A program made the translations under genes and the position numbers. From assembly GCA_039621445.1 (NCBI GenBank), contig CP154955.1, positions 59,799,564 to 59,863,563 of the forward strand: a stretch of 64,000 bases of DNA, written 5' to 3'. The notes beneath the pieces are model-generated. The model ran no database searches. It was not told the origin of the DNA and worked only from the letters and a program-made list of their open reading frames with translations. Position 1 is the stretch's first letter. Each line of letters starts with the position of its first letter. Positions 10,960-25,900 of this stretch are shown in pieces. This stretch comes from Euglena gracilis (taxonomy: Eukaryota > Euglenida > Euglenophyceae > Euglenales).

Positions 10960-13900
10960 GTATTTTTGCTGGTGGCACATCCTTTGACATACATCTTTCA
11001 GCCTTACCCCTCCCCAACCTTTGCTTCCTTTTTTTCTGGCAATGTCATTTCGGGTCGAACACAAATAGGTGTCTCAAAAATAAGGTCAATGCTGAATCAT
11101 TTTGTTTGTTGTTCGAGGGCATGGAGGGTTAATGTTTTTTTACCATGGAAAATTAAAAAAAAATTGCAGAACGATTGGGGTGGTTGTTGGTTTTGGTTTT
11201 TTTTTTAATCATTTGGTTGTGGCAATTTTGCATTTGACCATCCAAAAAGTGGTCCCTGACCTCCCCCAGGTCCTCATGAAATAGCTCTGGCTGGTATTTC
11301 CACCAGCCAAATTTTGCCCAGCACTCCATCAGATGACCACTTGGCAATTGCCCTGCTCGTTGCAAATGCAGCGTTTGTAGTTCCTCTCTCTCTTGTTAGA
11401 AGACATGCTTCTGGACGTTTTTTTTTTGCACGGTTTTTTTCGCTTTTTTTTTTGAACTCACTTCACCACACAAATAACCATTTTGGAAGAAAAAAAGTTG
11501 CAGCGAATGCAAAATGAAGCCCCCTCGCTCATGAAGGTGCCGATTTGCAACGAAACAGGTCTTTGTCTGCCACACAGACCCACAGAAACTATGCACTTTT
11601 TTTTTGGAAATGGACCATCTGCATCCCCACCCCTCCCAGCTGCGGCAGAACAATGACTGGCAGAACGTGCGTGGCACCCAGGGGATTTCTCAGGCTCGAG
11701 TGGACCCCGGCGTGGGTTTGATGGGCCCAGCCAACCAGCACCTTTTTTTCCAGCCAGCAAGCTCCCAGCCAGCCTGCCGGCCCTCTGGCAGCGCGTTTCG
11801 GGATTCTATGAACAATTGAATGTCCATTTCACTCCCCAGAAATTCAGACTGGAGCACATGGAGAGCATTCCGGTTTAAAAGGAAGGGCTGGTTCTGACCC
11901 CACCAATCGCCGTAGACCGTACGGGTTTTTCCATGTGAAACCTTTGGATGGTGGCTGGTGGACAGGCATTAGTTATTGCTTTTTTGAGGCGAGCAAGAAA
12001 TTTTAGGTTTTTAAGGCTTTTTTTTTAAACAGTGTTTTGAGATTTTGAGGTTTTGAGGCAGTTTGAAAAAATTTAAGAATTCATTGGGTGTCAATTTTCC
12101 AGGGGGGGGGGTTAAACAGCCATCTGCGCATCGAATAACGTCGGTCCAGGTTGAAAATCAAACAGGTCCAAACCCTATTTTTTTTTAGCTTTGGGTGGAT
12201 GGACAATGTTTCAGCGAGAAATGATTTTTTTTCTCCTGGGATTGATTTGTTTTTTACCGAGATTTTGTGATTCCTTCTTTCATCAAAATTCAAAAACTTT
12301 CTGGAAGAAAAGATTTTCTGGGAAGAAGTTGTTAAGGTCATTTAAGGTTTAAGGTTCACATTTTCTAAGGTGCGTTAATGCCCGGTGGTGGGCAGTCTTT
12401 GTTGGGTTTCACTTTTTTTTGTGGTGAGCGGCGCTCTGGGTGGTTGTTTATTTGGGCTCAACGTCGTAGGCTGGGGGGGGGTCTGGTGGGTCGATAAATT
12501 ATGGTCGGTCGACCCACCAGACCCCCCCTCCAATTTTCAATTTCTGAATTTTTTTTTTCTGTTTTACTCGGCCTTCGGCCTCGTGCTTCTTGAAAAAACC
12601 CCTTTATGTTTATGCCTTGTGTTGCCCACTTGCGCGCGCATGTGGAGTTTTTAAGTTTTGGGTCGCCCGATTTTGGGTCTATCGACCACTAGGACCCCCC
12701 ACCCCCCCCATCCACCGACCCAGTCTATTGACCACCCAGCGTACGTATGTGGGCTGCCCCTTGGCCTGTTGATGGATTCCAAGATCACCTCCTTGTTGCG
12801 TCCAAGTGGGGCGGTCCATGAGGGTCATTTTTTTTGGTCAGGACGGCCCCCTGAGGACTACCCTTGGATGCCCGACAGCCGATCCGGGGTTTGAATAAAA
12901 AGTCAAAAACACATTTTTGATGCTTTGAGCAAACAGGGAATGCCATTTTTGTCAAAATATGGCATTTTTTGATTGAATGTGCCAGGACGAGAAAATTTTT
13001 TTGCTTAAGGACCTTCCTGCGTCTAATGCATTGGGTTTTGCTGCATTATTTGGATACATTTTTTTTCGCCCTTCCCCTCTGCAACACTCTTTGGGCAGGC
13101 AACGTTCAATTTTTTGGCAGGCGCGGAGGGGGCTTTTTTTTTCTTCGCTGGCTGGCAGTGGGATTTGGGAAATTCCCTGGAGGCATCATTCATGCCCTGA
13201 CGGTCAATTTCACCCGCTCCGTACAAACGTCGCACCGCAAAGGGGGCCTTTTGGCCCTTGCCGCAACTGCCATTGCTCTCTTCACGGTGTGTTTGTCTTT
13301 GTGAGTGTGTTACCATGAATCATTTCGTTTGGCTTTTGCATCAACCTCCCAAATCTATCAACCCGCGTTTAAAATGGTCACGGATGAAAGGACAATCCCC
13401 CCTGCAGCTGAATTCAAAAAAGGGGCATTGTGTGTTGTGCTTGCCACGCCCCCCATGCCCCCCACCCACTGTTGCAGGAGGTGGGCCCATTACTGGGAGA
13501 ACTGGTACCCCCGGTGATCGAGTGCTTCAGCGATCAGGACGCCACGGTGCGCTTCCACGCGTGCGAGACAATGTACAACATCGCCAAGGTGGCTCGGGCT
13601 GACATCCTGCCCTTCTTCGGCCCCATCTTTGAGGGGCTTGTCAAGGTCCATCTTGCCCGCCCCAAATCTTTCAGTCAGGCAACCAACCACAGCAGTTTCA
13701 AACGCCTGCACACCTTCTTCAATAAGACACAAACACAAAGCTGAAGTCCATTTGGAAACTTCTGGCCTCTGCTGGGCGTGTGTCGCCAGATTACATGAGT
13801 CCAATTTCTTTTTGGGGAGGGTATGCCCACTCTGGATTCTTGAGAGAAACGAACGACTCGGAATTGCTTTCCCCTCGCGAACAAGGCATCCCAACTCATA

Positions 13901-16900
13901 CTTGGCGGGTGAACCTTTGAGTTGCCCAATTTTTCCAAAGCAAGGTACTTTGGGCATCATTGCCCCCCACTTTTGGGTCCATTTTTTTTGATTTTTTACA
14001 AAAATTTTCGAAAATAAAGCAAATTCAAACGAAATGTCGGCAACCTCAAATGAAGCTTTTGGAACGCACATGGCATTTTGCTTTCCCTGTACCTCCGCGA
14101 CTGGCCCAGGTTCTAGCCTTTTTTAGTACATTTGGCCTGTTTTTACTTTGGCGTGTTAGGGTCATTGGGGTCAAAAAATCCAAAGATTCAGAATATCTTT
14201 AAAATGTTAAAATGGTTGCTGGGCGCCGGGTCCCAGGCTGTCCGTGGGTTTTCAAGAGTGGGTTTGGGCAGGACTCTGGTCCCACCTGGGGGGGGGTGTG
14301 CAATGGGTGAGATGTTTCCCATCCGTGTTTGCCATTGTTTGCCATTGTTTGTTTGAAGCAGGCTTCTTTTTAAGTCAGCAGCCCCCCCCCCCCCGGGGGG
14401 GTGGGTGGGTGGGTTCGGGCCGGACCCCCCCGGCGGGGGGGGGGTCCCGCGCTGGAGGCGCTGGGTATACCTTTTCGGCGCAAAGCGCCGAAAATTTTTG
14501 GAAATTGCCTTTAACGGGCCCGATTTTGGGGGGTCCCGCGCCACCCTGGGTGGGTGGGGGGGGACCCCCCCCCTCCCCCCCCCCGGGGGGTCTTAAAAAG
14601 AAGCCTGGTTTGAAGGCTTGGCCAGAAAAAGGTTTTGGGGGTTGTGAAGAATTGGGTGCCTAGGAAAAGTGCCCACTCCGGGGGACATTCCATGAATATT
14701 TCCTCTTGCATTCGTTTTGCAGCGACATGAGTTTTCAGGGCAATACAGATCCCCTGCGATGCCCCCTGTGATCTGACACCGGAACAGTTGACCTTTCCTC
14801 CTCGCAGCTGTCAGCAGACAACGAATTGAAGGTGCAGAACGCGACCTTCACTTTGGACCGCCTCATCAAGGACATCGCCACAGAAACAGATGCATTTGAT
14901 GTTGCCAAGTGTTGCCATTTGTCCCTCATTCTTCCCCACCTGCCTACCAGCCTGGAACGAATTCACATGGATGTTAGTTGGGCCAAAGTCTTTCCCTCAA
15001 GAAACAGCACCCCCCCCCAGGCAAAAGGGGGGGTGCCGTTCGGACACCCAGTGAAGGCAAAGGAAGCAACGTGGAAGCTTCACCAGACACAGTTTTTTTT
15101 GCATTCTTTGATGGTCCAAGGATGCCAGGATTCTTTGCCTGATGTTGACCTGTTCTCACCGAATAAATACCAAACCTCTTTGCCCATTTTCCTGATAATT
15201 TTGCATGGATTGTGCGGGACAGGGGAGTTTTTTTTTCCCTTGAAGGGCCGCCTTGGCTCAAGCACCCCAAAGGGCTGCTGCCAAAAAAAGTGCATGGTTT
15301 GTGAATCAGCAGGTTCCCAACACCTAATCAAAGTTCACATCAAAATATAGTCTCACGATGTAAAAAATTAAATTGAGGGTGTAGGAGGAGAAAATTTTTT
15401 TGAAGTCCTCTCAAAAAAAAAGTGTGTGAACCGGGGTAGCTCCTAAAGCTCCAAGCCACGCATGAATGTCAACCTGTCCTTGTTCGGATCACAGGTTCAT
15501 TGGGCTGGTGAAGCGGCAGATTGGGTCGAACAACCCGTATATCCGCCAGTTCCTCGTGTCCTGGCTGATGGCACTTGACGCTGTACCAGACATCAACTGG
15601 GGTTCCCTCCGCTTTGTTGTCTATGGTTCAGACATGCGTGTGCAATGCATCTTAAACACGTTCAGTACTTGTCAACTCTCCATGATTTATTCATTGGAAA
15701 TTTGAATAAAGAACCTTTCTGTGCTGTTTGCCAGATGTGTGTGTGTGTATACCAGGCATCATTGTTTAAGGTATTGTTAATTACTACATTTTTTCCCATT
15801 AAAGGCATTTTAAGGCTTTTAAGCTTAAATCGAAGGCTCCTTAAAAAAAATAACATTCGGTTTAACCTCTTTGTTCCACAGGCATGTGTGAAGGGGTCAA
15901 ACAAACAGGGATTGGTATATATCCGAAACAGATAATTGTGGATTATTACAGATAGCTATGGATGAGCCTTAAAAAAATACCGAAATACGGCAAACCATGG
16001 ATTATCACGCAACTATAGATAACCACAGACGAGCCTTCTCCCCAAACACAGATAATTGCGGATTCAAGGACCACCATCTGGCCCAATGGCAAGGGCCAGA
16101 CTGGGACTTGAATGTGGTCGAAAAGAATACTGTCAAAACACACAATTTTTTTATGTTCTCTCTGGTTTTGCGATGGTGCAAGGATGCCAGGTCACTTTTT
16201 TCCCCAATGTCAACCTTTTCACCGAAAGGTTTCGAGTTTTCGGCCTTTTTTTCCTGTGTATTTTCAGTTGATGTGCTGGGAAGCAGAGTTTTTTGCTCGA
16301 TTCGCCAACGGACCACCCTGTGCGGGTGTGGAGTTCAGCACAGCTGACAAAGACTTCTGACGAAGGTGGAGGGGAGGGGCTTACATCAGCATATACCAAA
16401 ATGTATTATTAGCTGTGCGTCATGTTGTTTTTGAGTGGTCTTTGTTACACTCGGATATTTCAGAGGTTGAATTATTCCAAACTGTCTTTCCCTGTTGTGT
16501 TTCAACGTGTTTGGATGGTCAGCCAAAATGTTTTTGCAACTGCAGGTAACTTATGGGTGATTGTGGAGGATTTCGGATTAAAAAGGGATAACGGCGGATG
16601 AGATAAGAATACCAACAACGGATCAGCACCAATCCCTGCAAATATGATTTGTTTTCAATCGAGCATTATTCCAACAGGAGTTGTGTACCTGCACAGAGTC
16701 AATAATTACTTGAGCCGGGCTGCCTTCCCACACCAGCGGGCGGCGGGAGCCCACCACCCAACGTCATCAAATACCTCCCGGAATTCCTGGACGGCTTGTT
16801 CGCCATGCTGAGCGACCGGAACAAGGAAATTGTGCAGATGACGGAGACCCTGCTGGGGGAGCTGAACCGGTGTGGACCCCAGAGTCCAGTGTGCTGACGA

Positions 16901-19900
16901 AGTAAGTGCAAGTCAGCTTTTGTTTGGAAAAACCTTTTCAGGGTATGTGGGCCAGGCTTCCTTTTAAGTCAGCAGACCCCCCCCCCCGGGGGGGGGGGGG
17001 GGGGGGGGGGGTGGGGTCGGGGCCGGACCCCCCCCGGGGGGGGGGGTCCCGCGCCGGAGGCGCTGGGTATACCTTTTCGGCGCGAAGCCCCGAAAATTTT
17101 TGGAAATTGCCTTTTACGGGCCCGATTTTGGGGGGGTCCCCGCCCCCCCACCCCCCCCCGGGGGGGGGGGGGCCCGCGCCACCCTGGGTGGCTGGGGGGG
17201 GGACCCCCTCCCTCCCCCCCCCCGGGGGTCTTAAAAAGAAACCTGATGTGGGCGAGGGTCCCCAGGGGTGGAGCGCGAGCTGTTCCTTTTGACCATGGCA
17301 TGAGTGGGTGATGCAGGGTGGTCCGGTCCAGAGCTTGAACATGGTCGCTTGTTCCAGCAAATTCGGCCAAAAGACGCAAGAAGGGGGATTTGCACTGACA
17401 CCTTGCCCACTCCGGCGGTTGGCTGTCCTGGCAGGGAGCTCCATGAGGGGGACCCCCCTCAGCCGGTGGCCTACGGCCCCCTCATCAAGATCCTCATCGC
17501 CCACTGCGCCTCCAAAGGTCTGATTCCCTCCCGTCCTGGATGTCTTGCAGCTTGCGTGTCTAGGTTTTTAGGTCAAAGTTTGTCTTCAGCTCCCTCGGCA
17601 CCGAAGGAATTCTTCCGTGTGCTCCCTGACGAAACGGGGAGGCTCCACGCAGGTGCCCGGTGCAGGCTATTTCAAGGCGTGGCCCACCACAGCAGCCCCC
17701 CCCCCCCAAGGTCAGTTTTGGGTCCCAGCCCAGGCCCGGCCATTTCTGGCCCCGGCAATCATCCACGCATCCCTGGCTTTCGGCACTGGGGATACGTGCC
17801 AAAGCGAGCCCTACCTACCCCCTCCCTGTAGATCAAATGTGCCCTCCCCCCATGTCACCCCCCGGGGGTTGCGACCTTGCCCAAGAAGATGACTCAAAAG
17901 AAGCGGGGGGGGGGTCTCTGAGAAACCATTTTTCATCATTGTTGACCAGCTCAGTTCTCAAAATGCCCGGTCGTTCACCATGTCCGGCACAGAGCGCAAT
18001 GCTCCGGATGCCTGGAGAGAGGAGAACCCACAACAACTTGACAACAAATGGAGGGTTTGGTTGCTGGTTTTCGCAGGATCCCAGAAGCAGCACCCCCCAG
18101 GAAACGAATCAGTTTTTGGGTCCACGTGCTACCCAGGGCCCGGCCCGGGCCAATCATCCACGCATCATCCTGTTCCCCCCACGCCACGTGCCGGACCTAC
18201 CCCCCTCGTAGATCAAATGTCCCCCCATGTCCACCCCCCCCCAGACCTTGCCCAAGAAACTCACTCTCATGTTCTCTGAGACCATTTTTCTTCCCCAGCT
18301 CGTTTGTCCGCACACCACACCATGCCCTGGAGAGAGGAGAACCCAAAACAACTTCCCAAATGGAGGGTTTTTTGCACCTCAGAAGCAGCACCACAACACT
18401 GTTTTTTTTCACGTTTTGTTTGATCCCCCTGTTTCCACGCCTCCCCGCCTGGGTACAGGGCCTACTTTTTTTGAGCCTTTAAAACACAAAAAATTTGCAA
18501 TTACAGAAGCCCAAACTACTTCAAACGGTCTGAAGAACTTTTAAATAAAATTTCTCAGGCAAAATTTTCTCGGACCAAGCAAAATCAATTCACAAACCTC
18601 GGCAAAAAAATGGCAACTCCAGGGGGGAAAATGGTTTCTGACTTCCTTGGAACATTGTCTACGTTTTTCAACTTTTCAATCTTGGACCACCCTTGGAAGA
18701 ATAAAAGGTTAAAAACCCTTTAAAGGCCGGTTAAATACCATTAAATAAAAAAATTAATGAAAAATTCAAAAGGTCAAGTTTTTGTATCGGTGCGAAAAGT
18801 TTTTGTTTCGCGTCGAAAATTTTGGTAAAATTACACAATTTTTTGCCCAAAAGCTGCCAAAACTCCCATTTGGCCAATTTCTGGCCGATTTTGGGCTCAA
18901 GTTTTTTCAGCCCGGCATTTCATAGCAGGCCAAAAATCCGGCCAAACATCCGAAAAGCTGTTGGAGGTTTGGTGTCCTCCGGGTGGGGGGTCGTTGGATG
19001 TAGGGGTTGCTGAGCTTTTATCCCTTTATGGGTAAGAGCGATGCTTATTACCCCTGGGCAAAAAGGGGGGGGGTCGAACCCTGCCTCCCAGATCGGGGCC
19101 ACCTTGGGAACCGGCAACTATCACCATGATCCTGGCTCCGTTCCCGGAATTTTTTTTTCAGCCGTGAGCGACTGGATTTCTTGTTGCCGAATCACCTCCG
19201 GTTGACCCAACTCCCTGCCAGGCCCGAGTTATTCACCTGCGAAGGGGTCCAAACTGGGCAGGATTGGCCCCCCCTTTCCGACTCTGCCATTTCGGTCAAA
19301 AATCGATTTTTCGAAATATCTCGGGAAAACGTACATTATTTCCGGCAGTGTCTCACTGACGAAATGTGCCCCTGGAGGCCCTCTATCACCCCCATTCGCC
19401 GTTTTGGCTGCCGACACGCCTGGCCCGTGTTCCGGTGCACTTTTGTGGCCCAAAACGGGCATTTTGGGGTGTTTTTGGGGGCCTTTTTTTTGGCCAAAAA
19501 AAGCGATTTTTCCAAAATATCTCGACAATGAAGCAAAATCAAAGAAAATGTCCCAAAGCAAAAATGAAGCCCTTGGAATGCCCTATCCAACCATTGTTTA
19601 GTTTTCCCCCAACTCTTCGTGCAGCCCGAGTGACGGCAATTTTTCGGCCAATTTTGATCCATTTCTGGGGGTTTTGGGCTGTTTTTTGGGGTCAAAACAT
19701 CGATGTTTCCAAAATATCTCGAAAATGAAGCAAAATCAAAGGAAATGTCCAGAGACCTAAATTGAAGCCTTTAAGATGCCCCATCTAACAGTATTTTGAT
19801 TTCCCCGCAACTCCCCGCCTGGCCCGAGTTACGGCCATTTTTCGGCCAATTTTGGCCATTTTGTACAGTTTTGGTCTATTTTGATTTAGCCGTTTTAGGC

Positions 19901-22900
19901 TATTTCTGGGTTAAAAAAGTCGAAAAAATCGAAAAACATTGAAAAAAAATTTTTCCCGAAACGATTTTTTTTGGGCCTCCCGGGCCCGGAAAAGCTGTTT
20001 TCAGGCCGGAATTCAGCGTTTTTCGACCCCCCCCCCCCGGCCCCCGTTTTTGGCCCGAAACCCGTGCATTTTGGGTCATTTTTGGGTCAAAAAAGTCGAA
20101 AATTTTCGAAGAAAAGGAGCATGGGGGGGGGGTCGCTGACCTCTTATCATTTCAAAAATTACTGTAAGTTATCGTGAATTGCAGGTGTGTAATTTGTATA
20201 TCATAAATGCGATTTTTGCAATGCTAGCCTTTTCGGCTGTCCATTGCATGCAAGTCCCATTAACAGCTCAGCACTATTCAAAAACTTGGTAGGGTGCTTT
20301 CAATTCCTGCCCAGGCATGCACCCTGGGGGGGGTGCAGGGCCAGCCACTGAAAGGGCACCCTGTTCCGACCCTCCTCCATCCGGGGAGGGGCACACCTGT
20401 CCAATGGTGCCCGGGCAGAAATTCATCCTGGTCTGTCAGCGAGGTAGACCCAATGGTGTTTGACCCTATTTGTTGGGTTTTGCATGAAATTCTATAAAAA
20501 AGTTTGCATACTTCCAAAATTCAAACCCTCTTTGGACTGGGAATCCCCAAAAGAGGTTGTCAAGGGTGAAAAGAAGCCAGGGGGAACACAAAAATCACTT
20601 GCAAACAAATCGGCACAAACTTCCAGGAAATTTTCCAAAACGTCTGTTTTCAGAAGCTGAAAACTGACAAGTCGTCTTGGATAGATGGGCGAATTGTGGG
20701 GATGCTCAAAATCAAGTTTTTCCCGAGGTTGGTCTGCTTTCGAAATTTTTTTTTGAACTTCTCCCTCCGATTTTTGTGGCAGATTTTTGGCAGGGGTGGC
20801 CTTCAAGGCTGGGGTAAAATTTTGCTTCACTAAGGACTGCCTTTTTATGGACCAAGCCGGCGAAGGGCCGTTCCAGGTCTCAAACAGTGTCGACCTGGTG
20901 AAAACCGCACTTTTTGATGTTCTGGGTGGATGGGCAATGGTCCAAGGATGCCAGTCATGAATGATTTTTCCAATGTACCTTTTCTCCCCAAGAAAATTCG
21001 AACTTTCAGCCTTCCCAGTGTGCCGAAGCCATCCGGGGATCGAACCAACGTCAGTCCAAGTTGAAAACCAAAAAGTTCAGAAACCCATGTTTTTGAGATT
21101 TGGGTGGATAAACAACGTTCCAGCGATGCCAGAAATCATTTTTTCCCCCAGAGTTGGCCTTGTTTCTGCCAAGTTTTTGCTAGCTCTTTTTTGCTCAAAA
21201 TTTGAAAACTGTCCGGGACGAATTTTTTTGAGGCGCCGAAGGCCCCCCAAGGCTCCCCGAGGCGCCCAAACGAAACAACGCCTGGCCGGCCCCGTCCACC
21301 CCCGGGCGCCGCGCCACAGACCCCCTCCGGCGCCCTCCGCAGAGGACCGCACCCGCAAGGCGGCGCTGGGGTGGCTGCTGGACTTCCTGGAGAACGGCCG
21401 GGCGCAGCTGCTGCCCTTTGCCGCCGACCTCATCCGGGCGGTGTTCCCCTGCATCTCCGACAAGGAGGAGGGTGTGCCCAGTACAGGCGCTCACTGAGTC
21501 CCCGCCGGGGGTTGTTTTTTTCGGCAAAAAAAACCAAATGTTTCAGGCTTTTCAAGGCGTTTTTAGGCATTTGAGGAGGTTAAGGGTTTCCAGGGTGCTT
21601 TGACCCAATTTTTGAAGGTTTTTTCAAAGGTTCTCAAGGGTTTTAAAGGCGCCTTAAAAATTAATACTTGCAAAATGGCAAAGTGACCTGGCACCGAATG
21701 TGTCGAAAACGTTTTTTTGGCACTGACAAACAAGGCAGTGCAAAAGGGATGGAATTGCTTTTCTAAATGACCACCGCTTACAGGCTTATATTGCCTGTAT
21801 CAAATGGATCGAAATTTTTTTTCTATTCGAAAAGTTTTGGTTGGATGCCAAGAATACCTTTTTTCCTCCCGAAGTCGACCTGTTTTTGCCAAAAAACATG
21901 TCCATTTTTTCGGCCATTTTTTCTGTGGATTTTGCATTGAATGTGCTGGGAGGGATTTTTTTTTTTAAGGACCGCCCTGCTGACTAAAAAGTTGACTGAA
22001 TGGTGAGAGTACTCCTCCGACGTTGGCATGTATATGGCAGCAAGACTTTACTCAGCCCCCCCGGGGGGGGCGAGAAAAGCCTTGCTGCCATATATTGCAG
22101 CCAGATTCTTAATGGCTCCCCAGGGGGGGCATTGAGAATCTCCAGGGGGCGTATGGTGGATCCCGTGTCTGACTTCGGGGGAAAATCGAGGTCACTGATT
22201 GGGGCAGGGTTAGAGTTCTGACCGGCTTGCCGTCGGGCTCCCATTTTTAGGAAGTTAGGGAGAGGTTTGGATTTGGATTTGGATTTGGAACGGATGGCCT
22301 CCAACGCCCAAAGTGGGCAGTACGTCCATCCCGGAAAATATTGGGCAAAGGGAGTGGTAGGGGAGAGGAAAGGGTAAGCGGGACAGGTGTATAATAGGAA
22401 GTGGGAGTGGATTGGCTTCAACTGACACCCAACCACCAACCTCAGATCCATACAAAGCGTAGACAAGAGAATGCAGGCAAAATGTGATTGTGGTGGGTTA
22501 TGAAAGCGAACATTGTCACACTCAGATAGCAAAGTTTAGATGGCATTAATAACATGGCGAAGGCAGTCAAGCGAGGGCAGTGACTAGCACTCAGGCCAGC
22601 AAATGACCCCGTCTTCCACAATCAACCGAATATGGGAGGACGCATAGTTGACAGTATCGGAATGCAAGCAAACCGTCCATGCATGGGGTGTGTTCATGGG
22701 ATGTGGTGCCACCTCCCCGGCCAAGACTACAGACACATCACTGGATGGTGATGCCAAGCGGGGCTGATATCTGGGCACACACCATCGTAGCTTCCCAAGA
22801 CACACGTCAGCAAGCAAACCCACCAAGCATCTGCATCAAAAATGGCCACCATGGGGACACGCATGCATGAGAGTGGCTGGCACACCTTTGAGAATAGCGG

Positions 22901-25900
22901 AACAAAATTGGTGACATACTTCACAGAGATTTGCAGACCTTTGTGGTCAAAAGCGAACCACAACCAAAAAAAAAAAACAGGCCCGAAGCGCTCACAACCA
23001 AGTTAGGGAGAGGTCAGGCCGCATTCTGGACGAACTTGGGCAGAATTTAGGTCCAATTCGGGCATTTTTTAGGTAAAATGTGTTTTCGAAAATCTTCCCA
23101 AATTTGGACCGAACTTCCGGCCTATCTTCTTCCCTGAAAAGTGCCCATTTTCGGCGGGCGAATCCGAACCCTGACCCTCAAATTCAGCGGTGAATCTCCC
23201 TGGATCCTACTGATTCCGCCCGGATCCGGCGGGGTTCCGGGGCACAGAGGACCGAAAGATCCGGAACTTCGGACGTGGGATTCGCCATACAGCCCCCCCT
23301 GAGGATTCCTAACGGCGCCCCCAGGGGGGGGGGCATTGAGAATCTGGCTGCCTTATGTATATATAATGTATGGCTTCCTCAATTGCGCAGAATGTGCCTG
23401 GGGAAAATGTTGCTGGCCAGAATTTGAGGAGCAACAGCAAACATTTTTGTTGTGTCAGTCTGTGCCAGATATCACATTCTCATTTCATGTCCCATGAAAG
23501 GCCACCTGAAATCCAAGCAGCCCTCTCAGTTTTCTGCAATTTTTGCTGGACGAAAAAATACAAATTCAAACAGCATTAAGCAAGCGGTTCCGGGGGGTAC
23601 TCACTCCATGTTGCTTTTTTTCCTTTGTGGAGTTCTCCAGAATCAGTTGTGGATGAAAATTGGGCTCGCAGGGATAAGACGTAATTGAGGTCATACATTG
23701 GGCAAAAGTGCCTATGGCAGTTAAACCCTAACCTGACCCTACCCCAGGGCAGAATGGGAATTGGCGTAACAGCCAGGGTGGTGGGTGGGGGGGGGTTCGA
23801 CCGCCCCCACCCCCTGCATGGTGGGTGGGGAGGGTCGACCACCCCCCCCCACCACCTCCTCCCGTATTTCCAGGAACACCAATCCTCGACCCCCAAATTT
23901 TTTCCCCAGTGCCTTCGGCACCGGGTGTATTTGTTAAAAAAAAAAAGTGAAAATGCTGTGGTGGGTGGGGGGTCGACCCCCCCCACCAGGCTTCCCGTAC
24001 AGCCCTGCTTAACCCTGTCGGTCACACTCACCCAGTGCACTAGAACAGTGTGTGCACGTCATAAACCCTGAGGGTTCTGGAAAGCTGGGAAGGCAGAGGG
24101 GCTTGCTACTTTGCTGGCCGATGAACCACCAAGCCCCTGCATGTTCTGCTGCTATTCTATCCAGAAGGGAGTCCACAAGGGACGGGATGCTTTTTTGTTC
24201 AAGACCACCCCATGAGGACCGGACCGCCTCAAGGCCCAAGGGACGGCTGACGGCGACCTGGGGGTCGAACGAGGTCGAAAATAGAAAGTCGACAACCACA
24301 TTTTTGATGTTTTGGGTGGATGGGCGATGGTCCAAGGATGCCAGAAATCACTTCTCCCCCCCAAAATCGACCCATATTTGCCAAAATACGGCCTCCCGTG
24401 AAAAAAAAAGGCCATTTTCCGTGTGGATTTTTCACGGGAGGGGAAATTGCTTTTTATCCACTTAAAGACCACCCTGGAAATTGCACCCATGCATGCCTGC
24501 GCCACAGCAACAGATGCAAAAGTGCAGTGTTGGGCTTGCACTTCCCCAGCCTCGGTTCACGTCGCAGCCATCCGGGCTACTGCGACGAAGGTCAATGATG
24601 CGCTAGCGACGCTGATGAAGTCGGAGGCGGTGGCCCCGGAGCTGGAGTACAGTGCCATCAAGGCCCTGCAGGAGATGCTGGTGCGGTCGGAGGTTTGCTT
24701 TGCGCGCTCGGATGCATACTACAATAACACATTTCTGTTGCAGTTTCAGATAAAAAAAATCAAGAAAATTTTTTGATTTTTGTCTTTCTGTCAGCTCAAA
24801 TTGACATATTTTTGCCCGAAACAGTGTCCAGTGGTGCGGCTTGTCGTTTTGGGTAGAAAAAGTGCACCCGGCACCTTGACCAATGGGGGGTCCTTCGGAA
24901 ACACGCTGCAGGCTTGGTGCTTCCAGGAGGGGGGGGGACGAACGCAGCAAAACGTTCGTCTCTGCGGGATGTGCAGCCTCGGATTCCAGGGCTCTCCGGC
25001 GCGGAGGAATGAACGGGGCTGGCCCCACCCGCAGACGCGGACCCGCATTGCCACCCTGCACTGGATCCTGATGCTGTTGGACAAGGACTCGGACCTCGTG
25101 CTGGCCCATTTCGGGGAGCTGTTCCCCACTGGGCCCCCGCTGGGGACGGGGCTCCCCTCCAAACCTCAAACCGTCCCAACGCGCGTTTTCACTTCTGGGA
25201 TTGATTGAGGGGGTGTTGCAACATGCCAACTTTGGCCGACGTTGGCACTCCGCAATCTCTTGTCGTCTGGGAAACAAGACTCGCCCGCACCTCCCCCCCC
25301 CTTAGTTTTACTCAGGCTTCTTGTCTGTTTGTGGCCCGCGCTAACTTCACTTCTGGTCCAGTTTGTGTGGTGGGTGGCCAGGGATCCCTTACACCAGTGC
25401 TCTTGTGTTGCTCCCTCTGGCTGAGGGACTCTGGCGTAACCCCCCCCCCCGGTGTCACTCCGCACGCACTGCCCCTGTGGTGGCAGCAGCGGGGGCCCAT
25501 CCCCGCTACTGCTCAAGACCCTGTCCGACGCCAGCGCCAGTGAGGAGGTGGTGACCCTGGACCTCGCGGTGCTCGCCACCCTGTCCAAGGCCCCGGACAA
25601 CTTCAAGAAGTGTGCTGGGGCATCCTTTCCCTTGCGCACCACCAAACTGGTGGTGCAATGGAAATTCCTGACGCATGGATAAAGCAGTTGATATGCTATG
25701 CAAACTCTGCTTCGGAGAGAATGTCAACTATTTTTTGGGTCATGTCGGGGGCCATTTTAGCAACTCGGGGCGGTCTTTAAGCAAAAAAAAAGGATCCCGT
25801 CCGGCACATTCATTTGCAAAAAAGAACAGACAGTCAGACAGGCCTAGGGGCCATCCTTGGGGAGTTGTACTTGGTGGGGAAAAAAATACATCCCTTATGG

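Noticed and set aside
13490-14071. 193-codon minus-strand frame
   Set aside because: Antisense to the VAC14 exon 13478-13645.
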